NCBI GenBank assembly: GCA_024229935.1
Contig: JAAERX010000077.1
Location: 186,001-250,000 of the forward strand
Length of the DNA: 64,000 bases
From: Gammaproteobacteria bacterium
Lineage (GTDB): Bacteria; Pseudomonadota; Gammaproteobacteria; Steroidobacterales; GCA-2729495
Reading direction: 5' to 3'
The notes under the pieces are model-generated. The model was not told where the DNA came from and ran no database searches. It saw nothing but the letters and a program-made list of their open reading frames with translations. Shown here one piece after another: positions 27,667 through 36,476 of this stretch. Positions within the stretch are counted from its first letter, which is position 1; each line of letters starts with the position of its first letter. The position numbers were made by a program, and so were the translations under genes.

Positions 27667-28458
27667 ATGGTGACTTCTTGCTATTCCCAATATGATACCC
27701 ATGTCCTTCTGAATTGTGATGCTCAATATCCTGTATTGCTTGGGTGTGATCATGCCAGTTCACACATACCGCAAGAACTGCACAATCTTGGGGTTACTGA
27801 AGAGCAGTTAACTGAACATATAGCCTGGGATATTGGTGCCGGAGCGGTAGCAGCTGAACTGGGGCAATTGCTGAATGTACCGGTTGTGCTTGGCGCCCAC
27901 TCCCGTCTGGTTGTGGACTGTAATCGTAATCTTGATGATCCAACAGCATTTCCTGTTGAAAGTGATGGTGTAAATGTGCCGGGTAATCAGTCTATAGCTA
28001 CTGAAGAGCGGGAAGCACGGGCCAATGCTTTCTACTGGCCCTATCATCATGCTGTGCGGGATGCATTACGCAATCTTGAACAGTTGGTAGCGGCACCTGC
28101 TTTATTAGCTATTCACAGCTTTACCCCGCAGATGAATGGCTCACTCCGCCCCTGGCATCTGGGGGCTTTATGGGATAAAGACGACCGAATGGCATTACCG
28201 TTCATCAGGCACTTTCGTGAGACGACTAATGTTGTAGTTGGTGATAATGAGCCCTACTCAGGGCGTCACCCGGCTGATTTTACGCTTGACCATCATGCTG
28301 AAGCAGAAGGTTTGCCGCATCTGGGTATAGAGATTAGGCAGGATCTTATAGACAGTGATACCGGAGCAAAATACTGGGCAGCCATTCTGGCAAACGCTCT
28401 GAAACCTATACTTGAGGATAATACCTTGTTTACTCATCGTGCTGGGAGTAGGTCATGA
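27667..28458 (+). CDS. N-formylglutamate amidohydrolase family protein
   Basis: Predicted zinc-dependent amidohydrolase of about 263 residues. Family hallmarks include CDHASSHIP near the start, GAHSRLVVDCNRNLDDP, AIHSFTPQMNG, and HLGIEIRQDLI near the end. It belongs to the branch often found beside YbdK-type ligases rather than in a histidine-degradation operon; no hut gene is here. The track start at TTG 27604 adds 21 residues lacking family similarity, so ATG 27667 is chosen (AGAG 8 nt upstream). The ligase gene starts 16 nt after its stop, so the two probably form an operon. The true substrate is unknown. Confidence 0.8.
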   Translation: MVTSCYSQYDTHVLLNCDAQYPVLLGCDHASSHIPQELHNLGVTEEQLTEHIAWDIGAGAVAAELGQLLNVPVVLGAHSRLVVDCNRNLDDPTAFPVESDGVNVPGNQSIATEEREARANAFYWPYHHAVRDALRNLEQLVAAPALLAIHSFTPQMNGSLRPWHLGALWDKDDRMALPFIRHFRETTNVVVGDNEPYSGRHPADFTLDHHAEAEGLPHLGIEIRQDLIDSDTGAKYWAAILANALKPILEDNTLFTHRAGSRS

Positions 28459-28474
28459 AGGGAGGTGATAGCGT
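28459..28474 (+). promoter_or_regulatory. Unusually strong Shine-Dalgarno deciding a GTG start
   Basis: AGGGAGGTGATA matches the anti-Shine-Dalgarno end of 16S rRNA over nine bases (GGAGGTGAT) and lies 9 nt before the GTG at 28475. This settles the start of the YbdK-like ligase and predicts high translation relative to its upstream partner. Confidence 0.8.
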
Positions 28475-29623
28475 GTGACGAATGTTGAGCCACAATTTAC
28501 ACTGGGTATTGAAGAAGAGTACCTACTTGTTGATACACAGACTATGGAGCTGTCTGTAGATCCACCTGCTGCAATAATCGAAGAGTGTGCCCGACAAAGT
28601 GGTGGGCAGGTAACGCCTGAGTTACTTCGCTCACAGATAGAAGTAGGTACAAAAGTTTGCGCTGATATCCATGAGGCTCGTGAGGATCTGACCAGGTTAA
28701 GGCAGATTGTGGTGAATGTGTCTCGAGAATATGGCTATGCACCTATAGCGGCATCAACACATCCTTTTGGACACTGGACAAAACAACAACCCACCACTCG
28801 TGACCGCTACAGTCATCTTGCTATGGAGATGCAGGCTGCAGGCAGACGATTACTGACCTGTGGTATGCATGTGCATGTTGGTATCAGTGATGATGAATTA
28901 CGCAATGATCTTATGAGTCAGGCGCGCTATTTTTTGCCCCATTTATTGGCTCTAAGTACTTCATCACCTTTTTGGGAAGGTCAGGATACAGGGTTACGCT
29001 CATATCGCCTGACAGTTTTTGATGCTTTGCCGCGTAGCGGGTTGCCAGAGGAGTTTGATAGTTTTGCAGAGTACCAGCGTCATGTTGATAAGCTGGTAAG
29101 TGCAGGCATTATTGAAGACAGTACGATGGTCTGGTGGGATATGCGGCCAAGTGGTCGTTATCCAACATTGGAGACACGAATTTTTGATGTGTGTACCAGT
29201 ATTGATGATGCGGTTGCTCTGGCCGCACTCAATGTTTGTGTTTTACGTACTTTATACCGGCTACGCTTACAAAATCAGCGTTGGCGGATTTATAACCGTA
29301 TGCTCATTAACGAGAATCGCTGGCGGGCAATGCGTTATGGCCTGGATGAAGGCTTGCTTGACTTGGTGAAGGGTGAGCTTGTGCCTTTTGCCGAGTTGTT
29401 ACAGGAAATTATTGAGCTTATTAGTGAAGATGCAGCAGCATTGGGTTGTGAGCAGGAAATAGCACATTTGTTTACCATTATGAAGAGGGGTACCAGTGCA
29501 CACCGACAAGTTGCAGTGATGGAGGCGGCACTAGGAGATGGTGCTACGCAAGAGGATGCTTTGAGGTCTGTTGTACATTTTCTTGTTGATGAAACAGCTG
29601 GAGGCGCAAAGAGTGCGCAATAA
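28475..29623 (+). CDS. YbdK-family carboxylate-amine ligase (GCS2 type)
   Basis: Member of the glutamate-cysteine-ligase-like ATP-dependent ligases, 382 residues. It begins FTLGIEEEYLLVD, the family ATP/metal site, and contains RSQIEVGTKVC, TCGMHVHVGI and MRPSGRYPTLETRIFDVC. E. coli YbdK has weak glutamate-cysteine ligase activity, but its physiological reaction is unsettled. Here it follows an N-formylglutamate-amidohydrolase-like gene in an apparent operon, suggesting one pathway that makes and trims an amide-linked small molecule. That role is inference. The GTG start is supported by a near-perfect Shine-Dalgarno. Confidence 0.85.
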   Translation: MTNVEPQFTLGIEEEYLLVDTQTMELSVDPPAAIIEECARQSGGQVTPELLRSQIEVGTKVCADIHEAREDLTRLRQIVVNVSREYGYAPIAASTHPFGHWTKQQPTTRDRYSHLAMEMQAAGRRLLTCGMHVHVGISDDELRNDLMSQARYFLPHLLALSTSSPFWEGQDTGLRSYRLTVFDALPRSGLPEEFDSFAEYQRHVDKLVSAGIIEDSTMVWWDMRPSGRYPTLETRIFDVCTSIDDAVALAALNVCVLRTLYRLRLQNQRWRIYNRMLINENRWRAMRYGLDEGLLDLVKGELVPFAELLQEIIELISEDAAALGCEQEIAHLFTIMKRGTSAHRQVAVMEAALGDGATQEDALRSVVHFLVDETAGGAKSAQ

Positions 29624-29719
29624 TAAGTTATTAAGCTCGTTATCTTCTGGTTTCATATTTGTGCGAAAGAAAATATTGTTTGCGCAGCAAATATTATTAA
29701 AACAACTGGCTTTCAAGAC

Positions 29720-30697
29720 ATGATTTCTCCGCCGGTAGCAAAGGAAATATCTATTGCACCCATGATGGAACGTACTGACCGTCATTGCAGGTATTTTCAT
29801 CGCTTGCTTGCTCCAGATGTTAGGTTGTACACAGAGATGGTCGTTGCTCAGGCCGTTATAAAAGGGGATCGCCAAAAATTACTGAGATTTGATCCAGTGG
29901 AAAGCCCGTTAGCCTTACAACTTGGAGGTAGTGATCCTGCATTGCTTGCCAAAGCAGCCCGGATAGGTGAACAGTGGGGCTATGATGAAATTAATCTTAA
30001 TATTGGTTGCCCCAGTGACAGGGTGCAGTCGGGTCGTTTTGGTGCATGTCTGATGGCTGAGCCGGAAATTGTAGCAGCAAGTGTCAATGCTATGGGTGAG
30101 GTTGTCAGTATCCCAGTAACTGTTAAAACGCGTATTGGCATTGATGATCATGATGAGTATGAATACCTGGCTCATTTTATAGAAACTGTTGCCGCTGCCG
30201 GTTGCACAATGTTTATTGTGCATGCTCGTAAAGCTATTCTTAAGGGTCTGCTTAGCCCCAAAGAAAATAGATCTATTCCTCCGCTGCACTATGATGTTGT
30301 ATATCGTCTCAGACAGGAGTTCCCAGAACTGCGCATTGTTATAAATGGTGGGGTGCGCACAACTTTAGATGCCAAGTTACACTTGAAAGAAGTGGAAGGG
30401 GTGATGATAGGGCGGCAAGCCTACAGCGACCCTTATTGGCTTACAGAATTACAAGGTCTTTTGTTACCTGTTGGTGCAAAATGGAAAGCCCCGTCACGTG
30501 AGAGCATTGTTAAGCAAATGGCCGAATATGCTGGACGTGAGCTCAGCAGCGGAACACGTTTACATCATATTAGCCGACATATGCTGGGCCTCTATAGTGG
30601 GCAACCGGGTGCAAGAGCCTGGCGCAGATTTCTCAGTGAAGGAGCTGTTAATCCGGATTCAGGTCCTGAGATTCTTCTTGAATCGCTGCGTCATTAA
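29720..30697 (+). CDS. dusA: tRNA-dihydrouridine(20/20a) synthase DusA
   Basis: Flavoenzyme that reduces uridine 20/20a in the tRNA D-loop. The 325-residue TIM-barrel protein has the start SIAPMMERTDRHCRYFHR, the catalytic cysteine in NLNIGCPSDRVQSGRFGACLM near residue 97, the FMN-binding VKTRIGIDD, and IVINGGVRT plus VMIGRQAYSDPY near the C-terminal phosphate-binding region. The CxS...F GACL pattern and length are those of DusA rather than DusB or DusC. It is on the same strand as the ligase gene but 96 nt away. Confidence 0.94.
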   Translation: MISPPVAKEISIAPMMERTDRHCRYFHRLLAPDVRLYTEMVVAQAVIKGDRQKLLRFDPVESPLALQLGGSDPALLAKAARIGEQWGYDEINLNIGCPSDRVQSGRFGACLMAEPEIVAASVNAMGEVVSIPVTVKTRIGIDDHDEYEYLAHFIETVAAAGCTMFIVHARKAILKGLLSPKENRSIPPLHYDVVYRLRQEFPELRIVINGGVRTTLDAKLHLKEVEGVMIGRQAYSDPYWLTELQGLLLPVGAKWKAPSRESIVKQMAEYAGRELSSGTRLHHISRHMLGLYSGQPGARAWRRFLSEGAVNPDSGPEILLESLRH

Positions 30698-30800
30698 GCT
30701 TATTTCTATTTGTAGTTGGGTAATGTTAGCTATATATATACAATTATACGATTGGACTATATGAACGGGTTTCTTAAACCTTAGATAAAGGGATAAACGA

Positions 30801-31640
30801 ATGGCTGTGCGTAGTGATGATATCTTGGAAAAGAAGGAAATAGCGGGCCCGACAATGGCGGAGCAAGCTGACCGACATGAACTCTATGAGGCATCAGTCC
30901 AGAATGTTGAGGAAGAATGTCGCTTCATTACAAATACATTTAAGGCTTTGCGGGGACGAGAGCCACAGAGTTTGCGTGAGGATTTTTGTGGTACGGCAAG
31001 TGCTGCCTGTCACTGGATCACACTTGGCCCAGAGCGTGTTGCTATAGGTGTGGACTTTGATCCAGAGGTGCTTGACTGGGGCCGAAAAAATCGACTGAGT
31101 CGCCTGACAGCTGAGGAACAAAGTCGTGTCAAACTTATAGAGTCAGATGTGCTGGATGTGTCGACAGAGCAGGTGGATGCTGTTGGGGCCATGAATTTCA
31201 GTTATTGGATATTTCAGACCCGTCCCCTGATGATTCAGTACTTCTCTCAAATTCGTGAAGCACTAAAAGATGATGGGTTATTTTTCCTTGATGCCTTTGG
31301 TGGTTATGAGTCGATGGAAGAGATGAAGGAAAAGACCAAGTATGAAAACTTCACTTATGTATGGGATCAGGCCAGGTATTCTCCGGTAAGTGGAGAAATG
31401 GAATGCCATATTCACTTTAAATTTCCTGATAAATCCAAACTGAAAAAAGCATTTTCATATACCTGGCGTCTATGGACTTTGCCGGAAATAAAGGAATTAT
31501 TGCTTGAGGCAGGATTCCGGAACCCAACTGTGTACTGGGAGGGTACGGATAAGGATGGGGAAGGTGACGGTGTATTTACGCCCGATGACCGTGGCGAAGC
31601 GGATGCAGGTTGGATTGCCTATATAGTTGCTGAGAAATAG
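30801..31640 (+). CDS. Class I SAM-dependent methyltransferase
   Basis: Predicted methyltransferase of 279 residues. It has a motif-I-like segment REDFCGTASAACHW near residue 55, motif II IGVDFDPEVLDWGRKN, an acidic motif III in LIESDVLDV, and the later FLDAFGGYESM strand. It resembles uncharacterised bacterial methyltransferases annotated only as class I SAM enzymes; I cannot name the substrate. A short AT-rich leader separates it from dusA, and the cyclase-FHA gene follows after 127 nt, so a single operon is not clear. Confidence 0.8.
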   Translation: MAVRSDDILEKKEIAGPTMAEQADRHELYEASVQNVEEECRFITNTFKALRGREPQSLREDFCGTASAACHWITLGPERVAIGVDFDPEVLDWGRKNRLSRLTAEEQSRVKLIESDVLDVSTEQVDAVGAMNFSYWIFQTRPLMIQYFSQIREALKDDGLFFLDAFGGYESMEEMKEKTKYENFTYVWDQARYSPVSGEMECHIHFKFPDKSKLKKAFSYTWRLWTLPEIKELLLEAGFRNPTVYWEGTDKDGEGDGVFTPDDRGEADAGWIAYIVAEK

Positions 31641-31767
31641 GCGGTAATTTACTCTGTGTGTAGCTAGATTTTATCATTAAAATCAGTCACTTTGGTGGTG
31701 CGGTTGGCCCGTTACCGTATAATTTCTTGTTTGACTTTACATATTCTCATGATGCTTTCATTTCCAA

Positions 31768-32673
31768 ATGGCTAAAGACAAGGAATTAGCGATTGTATTT
31801 GCTGATGTAGTTGACAGCGCGGAGTTGTATGGAGCTCTGGGCGATGATGATGCCAGTAAGACTGTACAGCGGTGTGTAAAGTGCATGAAAGATTGCACAT
31901 CTGAGTTTGATGGCAACATTATCAAAACAATGGGTGATGAGGTTATGTCTACCTTTGCTACGGCTGATGAGGCAATGAAGGCTGCCAGTCAGATGCAACA
32001 ACGCATTACCAGTGGCAACTTATCCGGCAAAGATGATGTTCAGGTCTCAATACGCATAGGTTGCCATTTTGGCCATGTTGTCATAGAGGAAAGTGATGTT
32101 TTTGGTGCCTCTGTTTCAACTGCAAACAGGATGACATCACAAGCCAAGGCAGGGCAGATCATTACCACGGAAAGCACTATTGAACTGCTGAGCGAAGAGT
32201 GGAAGGCTGTTGTCCGTCAGATCGGTGTAGCAACTTTACGGGGCCAGATTGATGAAGTCGGCTTATATGAAGTGCTCTGGCAGCCAGAAGAAGCGACCAG
32301 TATGCTACCTAAAATGGACTGGAGCGATACTGAGGTTAAGCAACCCGGGAAGCTGTCATTAAAATTTCAGGGTGAAGAACTTTTTTTGTCCTCAGAAGGG
32401 CTTCGTAAGGTGACACTGGGGCGTGCTGATGAGAATGATGTCACGGTCAAAGGTAATCTTATTTCTCGTGTACATGCACGCATAGAACTCAATAAATCTA
32501 CTTATATGATTATTGATGAAAGTACTAACGGTACTTTTGTGCAGCGATTTGATGGCGAAGAGGTTTATGTACGCAGGGACAGTGCGCCGTTAACGGGCAG
32601 TGGTTTAATTGGTCTTGGGCGTGTAGCTGCTCAAGGGACAACACTTGCTGTTGAGTATGAGTGTGAAGAGTAG
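31768..32673 (+). CDS. Class III nucleotide cyclase domain fused to an FHA domain
   Basis: 301-residue soluble protein. The N-terminal cyclase domain (residues 5-175) shows both metal-binding Asp residues, in FADVVDS and in MGDE, with the substrate Lys in IIKTMGDE, and the adenine-side Asp in SDVFG. The catalytic motif reads VSTANRM, whereas active enzymes usually have VNxAxR, so the transition-state Asn is replaced by Ser while Arg is kept. The C-terminal FHA domain (about 205-300) has LGRADENDV, ISRVHARI and STNGTFV, the usual phosphothreonine-binding set. It could make cAMP, or be a cyclase-fold sensor with reduced activity. No partner kinase is adjacent. Confidence 0.88.
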   Translation: MAKDKELAIVFADVVDSAELYGALGDDDASKTVQRCVKCMKDCTSEFDGNIIKTMGDEVMSTFATADEAMKAASQMQQRITSGNLSGKDDVQVSIRIGCHFGHVVIEESDVFGASVSTANRMTSQAKAGQIITTESTIELLSEEWKAVVRQIGVATLRGQIDEVGLYEVLWQPEEATSMLPKMDWSDTEVKQPGKLSLKFQGEELFLSSEGLRKVTLGRADENDVTVKGNLISRVHARIELNKSTYMIIDESTNGTFVQRFDGEEVYVRRDSAPLTGSGLIGLGRVAAQGTTLAVEYECEE

Positions 32674-33247
32674 TGTATTGCAGATGAGACTATAGGCTTT
32701 TTTGTTCTTACTATAGCCAATTCAGCTAGTACCTTTTCTTGTTCATTCTGTACAGATAAAAGTCAGATGTTCTACGCGGGCAACATCAGATGGGTTTGAA
32801 TGATGCAGGTAACTATCGGGGTAAGAATCTTCATTCAGTTCCAGTAGTTCTTCTGAGAGCAGCATTTGCTGGACACGTTTGTTGTATTTGTCCTCTGAGC
32901 TGCCGCTCCCGTACAACTGATTTGGTTTAGCCAATGCCTCTACTCATTTGCCCACTGCTGAAGGTTTTTGTTCTGCGTGCTCATCAGTTTCCTTGGCCTG
33001 TAAACGAACTTTTGTAGTTCAAACTATGGAGATTGCAATGATAAATCTTTGAGCCCCGGCTTCGGGGAGTGCGTATTATAGAGACCGCTTCGCTTAGAGT
33101 CGTAATATCAGTGAAACCCCTATGGGCATTTTATAGTTCTGTGTATTTAGCTTTATTTACTTGGTTATTGGTCTATTTTTGATCTTTGACTTATGTCTGA
33201 AAAAAAGTACTTAAAACTATGAATAGAAAGAAAATATTAGGTTTTTT
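32674..33247. other. Long weakly coding stretch before yoaA
   Basis: 574 nt with no strong gene. It holds one doubtful 63-codon minus-strand ORF (separate entry), a hairpin CCCCGGCTTCGGGG near 33054-33067, and a TATAAT on the minus strand at 33080-33075 whose -35 region is weak. The last 120 nt are AT-rich and probably carry the yoaA promoter. Confidence 0.5.
32743..32934 (-). CDS. Doubtful small ORF, 63 residues, unknown
   Basis: Mostly hydrophilic protein with acidic and Ser/Asn-rich stretches (LSEELLELNEDSYPDSY) and no membrane segment or known motif. It opens with TTG; an in-frame stop lies a few codons upstream, so no better start exists. AGAGG is only 3 nt before the TTG, closer than normal. 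In its favour are an otherwise empty 574-nt gap and an amino-acid mix that does not look like a random shadow frame. I do not recognise it. Confidence 0.3.
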   Translation of the reverse strand: MAKPNQLYGSGSSEDKYNKRVQQMLLSEELLELNEDSYPDSYLHHSNPSDVARVEHLTFICTE

Positions 33248-35245
33248 ATGGATTCTTTTTCAGCCAATATACCCCCATCTATAGCGGAGCTGTTTGGAGC
33301 TGCCAGCCCTTTATCGGCCTGTCTGGATGGTTTTGCTCCAAGGCCAGGTCAAGCTGCTATGGCTGAAGCTATCGCTCAGGTAATGGATGAAGGTGCCAAC
33401 TTGGTGGTTGAAGCGGGTACTGGAACGGGTAAAACGCTGGCTTATCTGATTCCGGCACTGCTATCGGGACGCAGGGTGATTTTGTCCACGGGAACAAAAA
33501 CACTCCAGGATCAGTTATTTCATCGTGATTTACCTATGGTGACAGCTGCCATTGGACGGCCTGCAAGAACTGTACAGTTAAAAGGTCGCAGTAACTATCT
33601 TTGTCTGCACCGACTGCGTGCGGTTTATGAGCAGCCACAGGCCCATCATCAGTTGGCACGCGAATTAAAGGAACTGCATAACTGGAGTCTTGCTACACGT
33701 ACTGGCGATATCGTTGAGGTGGATGGTATACAAGAAGATTCACCGGTCTGGCCGCAGGTAACCTCTACACTGGAGAATTGCCTGGGTAATCAGTGTGAGC
33801 TGTATGATAGTTGCCATGTTGTTATTGCACGCCAAGCTGCTTTGGCTGCTGACATAGTGGTGGTTAATCACCATCTGTTACTGGCAGATCTGGTGCTTAA
33901 GGATGAGGGCTTTGGTGAGTTATTGCCCGGTTGTGAGGCTGTAATTATTGATGAGGCGCACCAGTTTCCTGATATTGCACAGGGGTTTTTCAATGTTAGT
34001 CTCGGTAGCCGTCGTTTGTTTGATCTTGCCAGTGATCTGCGCAGTGAAGCATTACACGCTATGCCTGGAGATACTTTACCCGCCAGACTGGCTGATGCAC
34101 TGGTAAAGGCGGTTCGTGATGTGCGTCTGAGCCTTAGATCAGAGAACCAGGGTTCCGAGAGTATAGGTTCAGGCGGCAATAACTTAATGTGGGATCGTAT
34201 TGATGCCGGGTTCTTCCGACGACTGGATGAGTGTATAGAAGCACTGGATGACATCATTAGCTGGTTGCAGTCAGTTGATGAGTCTCTTAAGGGTTTACAG
34301 CGTTGTCGTGAGCGTGCCTGTGCAGCTGTGGATAGTATTGAACTCATTACAACAGCTGATGAGACTGCCGGTTTACGGTGGGTAGGCCTGACACGGCTGG
34401 GTTTTGTGTTGAACTATACACCTATGGAAGTAGCTGATAATTTACGAAAATTATTGGATGCACAAGCCTGTAGCTGGATATTCACATCAGCAACTCTCAC
34501 AGTTGCAGATGATTTCAGCCATTTTCTGATGCGCATGGGCCTGGAGGATCCACGTACACTTATGATTCCAAGTCCCTTTGATTTCTCCAGTTGCGGCTTA
34601 CTTTATTTGCCCCAGGGTTTACCAGAACCTGCAGATCACAGTTATACCGTCCAAATGCTTGATGAGTTACTGCCGTTATTAGATGCAAGTGAGGGCAGGG
34701 CATTCATACTGTTTACTAGTCACAGGGCCTTACGTGAGGCAGCTGGTTTATTACGCCAGCGTGATGACTTTCGTTACCCGTTGCTGGTGCAAGGAGAGGC
34801 CGCTCGATCTAAGTTACTTGAACAGTTCGCTGAACGTGAAAACCCTGTGTTGCTGGGAACCTCAAGTTTTTGGGAAGGAGTGGATATGCGTGGTGATCGG
34901 CTGGTATTGGTAGTCATTGATAAATTACCCTTTGCCTCGCCAGGCGACCCTATGTTGAAGGCAAAACTTGAGGCTATTACACGTCGTGGCGGCAAAGCTT
35001 TTAATGAGTATCAATTGCCACAGGCAGTGCTTGGTTTAAAACAGGGTGTTGGTCGGCTGATTAGAGATCATAGCGATTATGGTGTTGTTGTAATTTGTGA
35101 TCCTCGTATGACAAGTAAAGGTTATGGCAAGCGTTTTCTGGCAAGCCTGCCATCTTTTCCTGTTACACAGGATGCGGAACAGGTGATGTGTTTTTTTGAT
35201 GAATATTCTGCTAACAGCTCTGCTGGTCCTAAAGGGGGGGTCTGA
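33248..35245 (+). CDS. yoaA: ATP-dependent DNA helicase, DinG/XPD family (YoaA)
   Basis: Superfamily 2 5'-3' helicase of 665 residues that helps repair stalled replication forks. It has Walker A EAGTGTGKT near residue 55 and the DEAH box in IIDEAHQ near 234. Motif V/VI segments are LGTSSFWEGVDMRG and KQGVGRLIRD near 600. Four cysteines likely to hold an iron-sulfur cluster lie between motifs Ia and II: one in RSNYLCLH near 119 and three in CLGNQCELYDSC near 178-189. The position directly before tsaB matches the E. coli yoaA neighbourhood. The stop overlaps the tsaB start by one base (TGATG). Confidence 0.93.
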   Translation: MDSFSANIPPSIAELFGAASPLSACLDGFAPRPGQAAMAEAIAQVMDEGANLVVEAGTGTGKTLAYLIPALLSGRRVILSTGTKTLQDQLFHRDLPMVTAAIGRPARTVQLKGRSNYLCLHRLRAVYEQPQAHHQLARELKELHNWSLATRTGDIVEVDGIQEDSPVWPQVTSTLENCLGNQCELYDSCHVVIARQAALAADIVVVNHHLLLADLVLKDEGFGELLPGCEAVIIDEAHQFPDIAQGFFNVSLGSRRLFDLASDLRSEALHAMPGDTLPARLADALVKAVRDVRLSLRSENQGSESIGSGGNNLMWDRIDAGFFRRLDECIEALDDIISWLQSVDESLKGLQRCRERACAAVDSIELITTADETAGLRWVGLTRLGFVLNYTPMEVADNLRKLLDAQACSWIFTSATLTVADDFSHFLMRMGLEDPRTLMIPSPFDFSSCGLLYLPQGLPEPADHSYTVQMLDELLPLLDASEGRAFILFTSHRALREAAGLLRQRDDFRYPLLVQGEAARSKLLEQFAERENPVLLGTSSFWEGVDMRGDRLVLVVIDKLPFASPGDPMLKAKLEAITRRGGKAFNEYQLPQAVLGLKQGVGRLIRDHSDYGVVVICDPRMTSKGYGKRFLASLPSFPVTQDAEQVMCFFDEYSANSSAGPKGGV

Positions 35246-35916
35246 TGTCACAATTTAGATGTGTTGCACTGGAAACAGCAACAGCTCAGGGTTCTGTAGC
35301 AGCCTGTTCGGGTGAGCAAGTAGCTATACGTATGCTGAAAGATTCCAAAACAAGCTCAAGGGAAATATTTGGTGTAGTTGCAGAAGTGCTTGCGGAATTG
35401 GAACTGCATCCAGGTGATCTTGATTGTATTGCTTATGGTTCTGGGCCTGGTAGTTTTACGGGTGTACGAGTCGCTGCCAGTGCGGCTCAGGGCCTCGCAT
35501 TTGCTCAGGCCTTGCCCGTATGCCGGGTCTCATCTCTTGAAGCGATGGCGGCATCTGTAATGCGAGAAAAGTCAGTCTTAATGGTGGCAGCCAGCCTGGA
35601 TGCACGTATGGATGAGGCATACCTGGGTGTTTACACTATGCTTGGTAATGGTCGGCTTCGTTGTGAATTTAAAGATGCGCTCATTAATCCTAAGGAATAT
35701 AAGCTGGTTGCCAGGTACCCGGATGCATTTGCTGCAGGTAATGGCTGGGAAATCTGGCCGGCTATGTTAGTTGACCATAACGCAGATGCGGACTTTACTG
35801 TATGGCCTCGGGCCTTTGATGTTCTGGAGTTGGCTCGAAATCAGTTTGCTGATGGTTTATCCATATCTGCACACCAAGCATTACCTAATTATGTTCGGGA
35901 TAACGTGACGCAATAG
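35245..35916 (+). CDS. tsaB: tRNA threonylcarbamoyladenosine biosynthesis protein TsaB
   Basis: Non-catalytic partner of TsaD in making the t6A37 modification of ANN-reading tRNAs. The 223-residue ASKHA-fold protein has ALETATAQGSVA at the start and YGSGPGSFTGVRVAASAAQGLAFA near residue 70, both diagnostic of TsaB (YeaZ). It is translationally coupled to yoaA through a 1-nt overlap and followed closely by dsbB. Confidence 0.93.
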   Translation: MSQFRCVALETATAQGSVAACSGEQVAIRMLKDSKTSSREIFGVVAEVLAELELHPGDLDCIAYGSGPGSFTGVRVAASAAQGLAFAQALPVCRVSSLEAMAASVMREKSVLMVAASLDARMDEAYLGVYTMLGNGRLRCEFKDALINPKEYKLVARYPDAFAAGNGWEIWPAMLVDHNADADFTVWPRAFDVLELARNQFADGLSISAHQALPNYVRDNVTQ

Positions 35917-35939
35917 ATTTGCAGGTATGTAGTGACCTA

Positions 35940-36458
35940 ATGAATATTCCAGATAAACGTATTCTTAATTTGGCAGGTTTTAGTGCTTGTGCAGGGCTCA
36001 TGATGTATGCACTTTATGCACAGTATTTTCTTGATTTGTCACCCTGCCCATTATGTGTCTTCCAGCGAATATCAGTTATTGCATTGGGTGTTATTTTTCT
36101 TATTGCGTCACTACACAATGTAGGCAGAGTAGGGTCTGTGATCTATGCGCTGCTTGTTTTTCTGGCAGCATCTGCTGGCGTTATTGTGGCAGGCCGTCAT
36201 ATTTGGTTGCAGAGTCTGCCGCCGGATAAAGTTCCTGCATGTGGTCCGGGTCTTGATTTCATGCTGGATGCTTTTCCGGTTGCTGAGGCTTTGATAATGG
36301 TCTTTAGTGGTTCTGGGGAATGTGCTGAGATTAGTTGGTCTTTGCTGGGTTTAAGTATGCCTGCGTGGGTGCTGATTGCATTTGTCTTGCTCGGTTTGTA
36401 CGGAGTATGGGTGAATTTGCGCAGAGGAAAGAAATACAGGCCAGAGATCTGCAGGTAA
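35940..36458 (+). CDS. dsbB: Disulfide bond formation protein B
   Basis: Inner-membrane enzyme that re-oxidises DsbA and passes electrons to quinones. The protein is 172 residues from ATG 35940 (176 in E. coli). It has four membrane spans, the first active-site pair in CPLCVFQR near residues 35-38, and the second pair as Cys near 100 (VPACGPG) and Cys near 128 (SGECAE). All four catalytic cysteines are therefore present. The track start at TTG 35919 adds seven residues and lacks a Shine-Dalgarno. It converges with dapE. Confidence 0.94.
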   Translation: MNIPDKRILNLAGFSACAGLMMYALYAQYFLDLSPCPLCVFQRISVIALGVIFLIASLHNVGRVGSVIYALLVFLAASAGVIVAGRHIWLQSLPPDKVPACGPGLDFMLDAFPVAEALIMVFSGSGECAEISWSLLGLSMPAWVLIAFVLLGLYGVWVNLRRGKKYRPEICR

Positions 36459-36476
36459 AAAATGCAGGTCTGTTTT
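36445..36476. terminator. Probable terminator at the dsbB/dapE convergence
   Basis: 9-bp stem AGATCTGCA / TGCAGGTCT with one G-U pair and a 9-nt A-rich loop. GTTTT follows on the plus strand. The left arm overlaps the last codons of dsbB. It may serve both convergent units. Confidence 0.5.
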
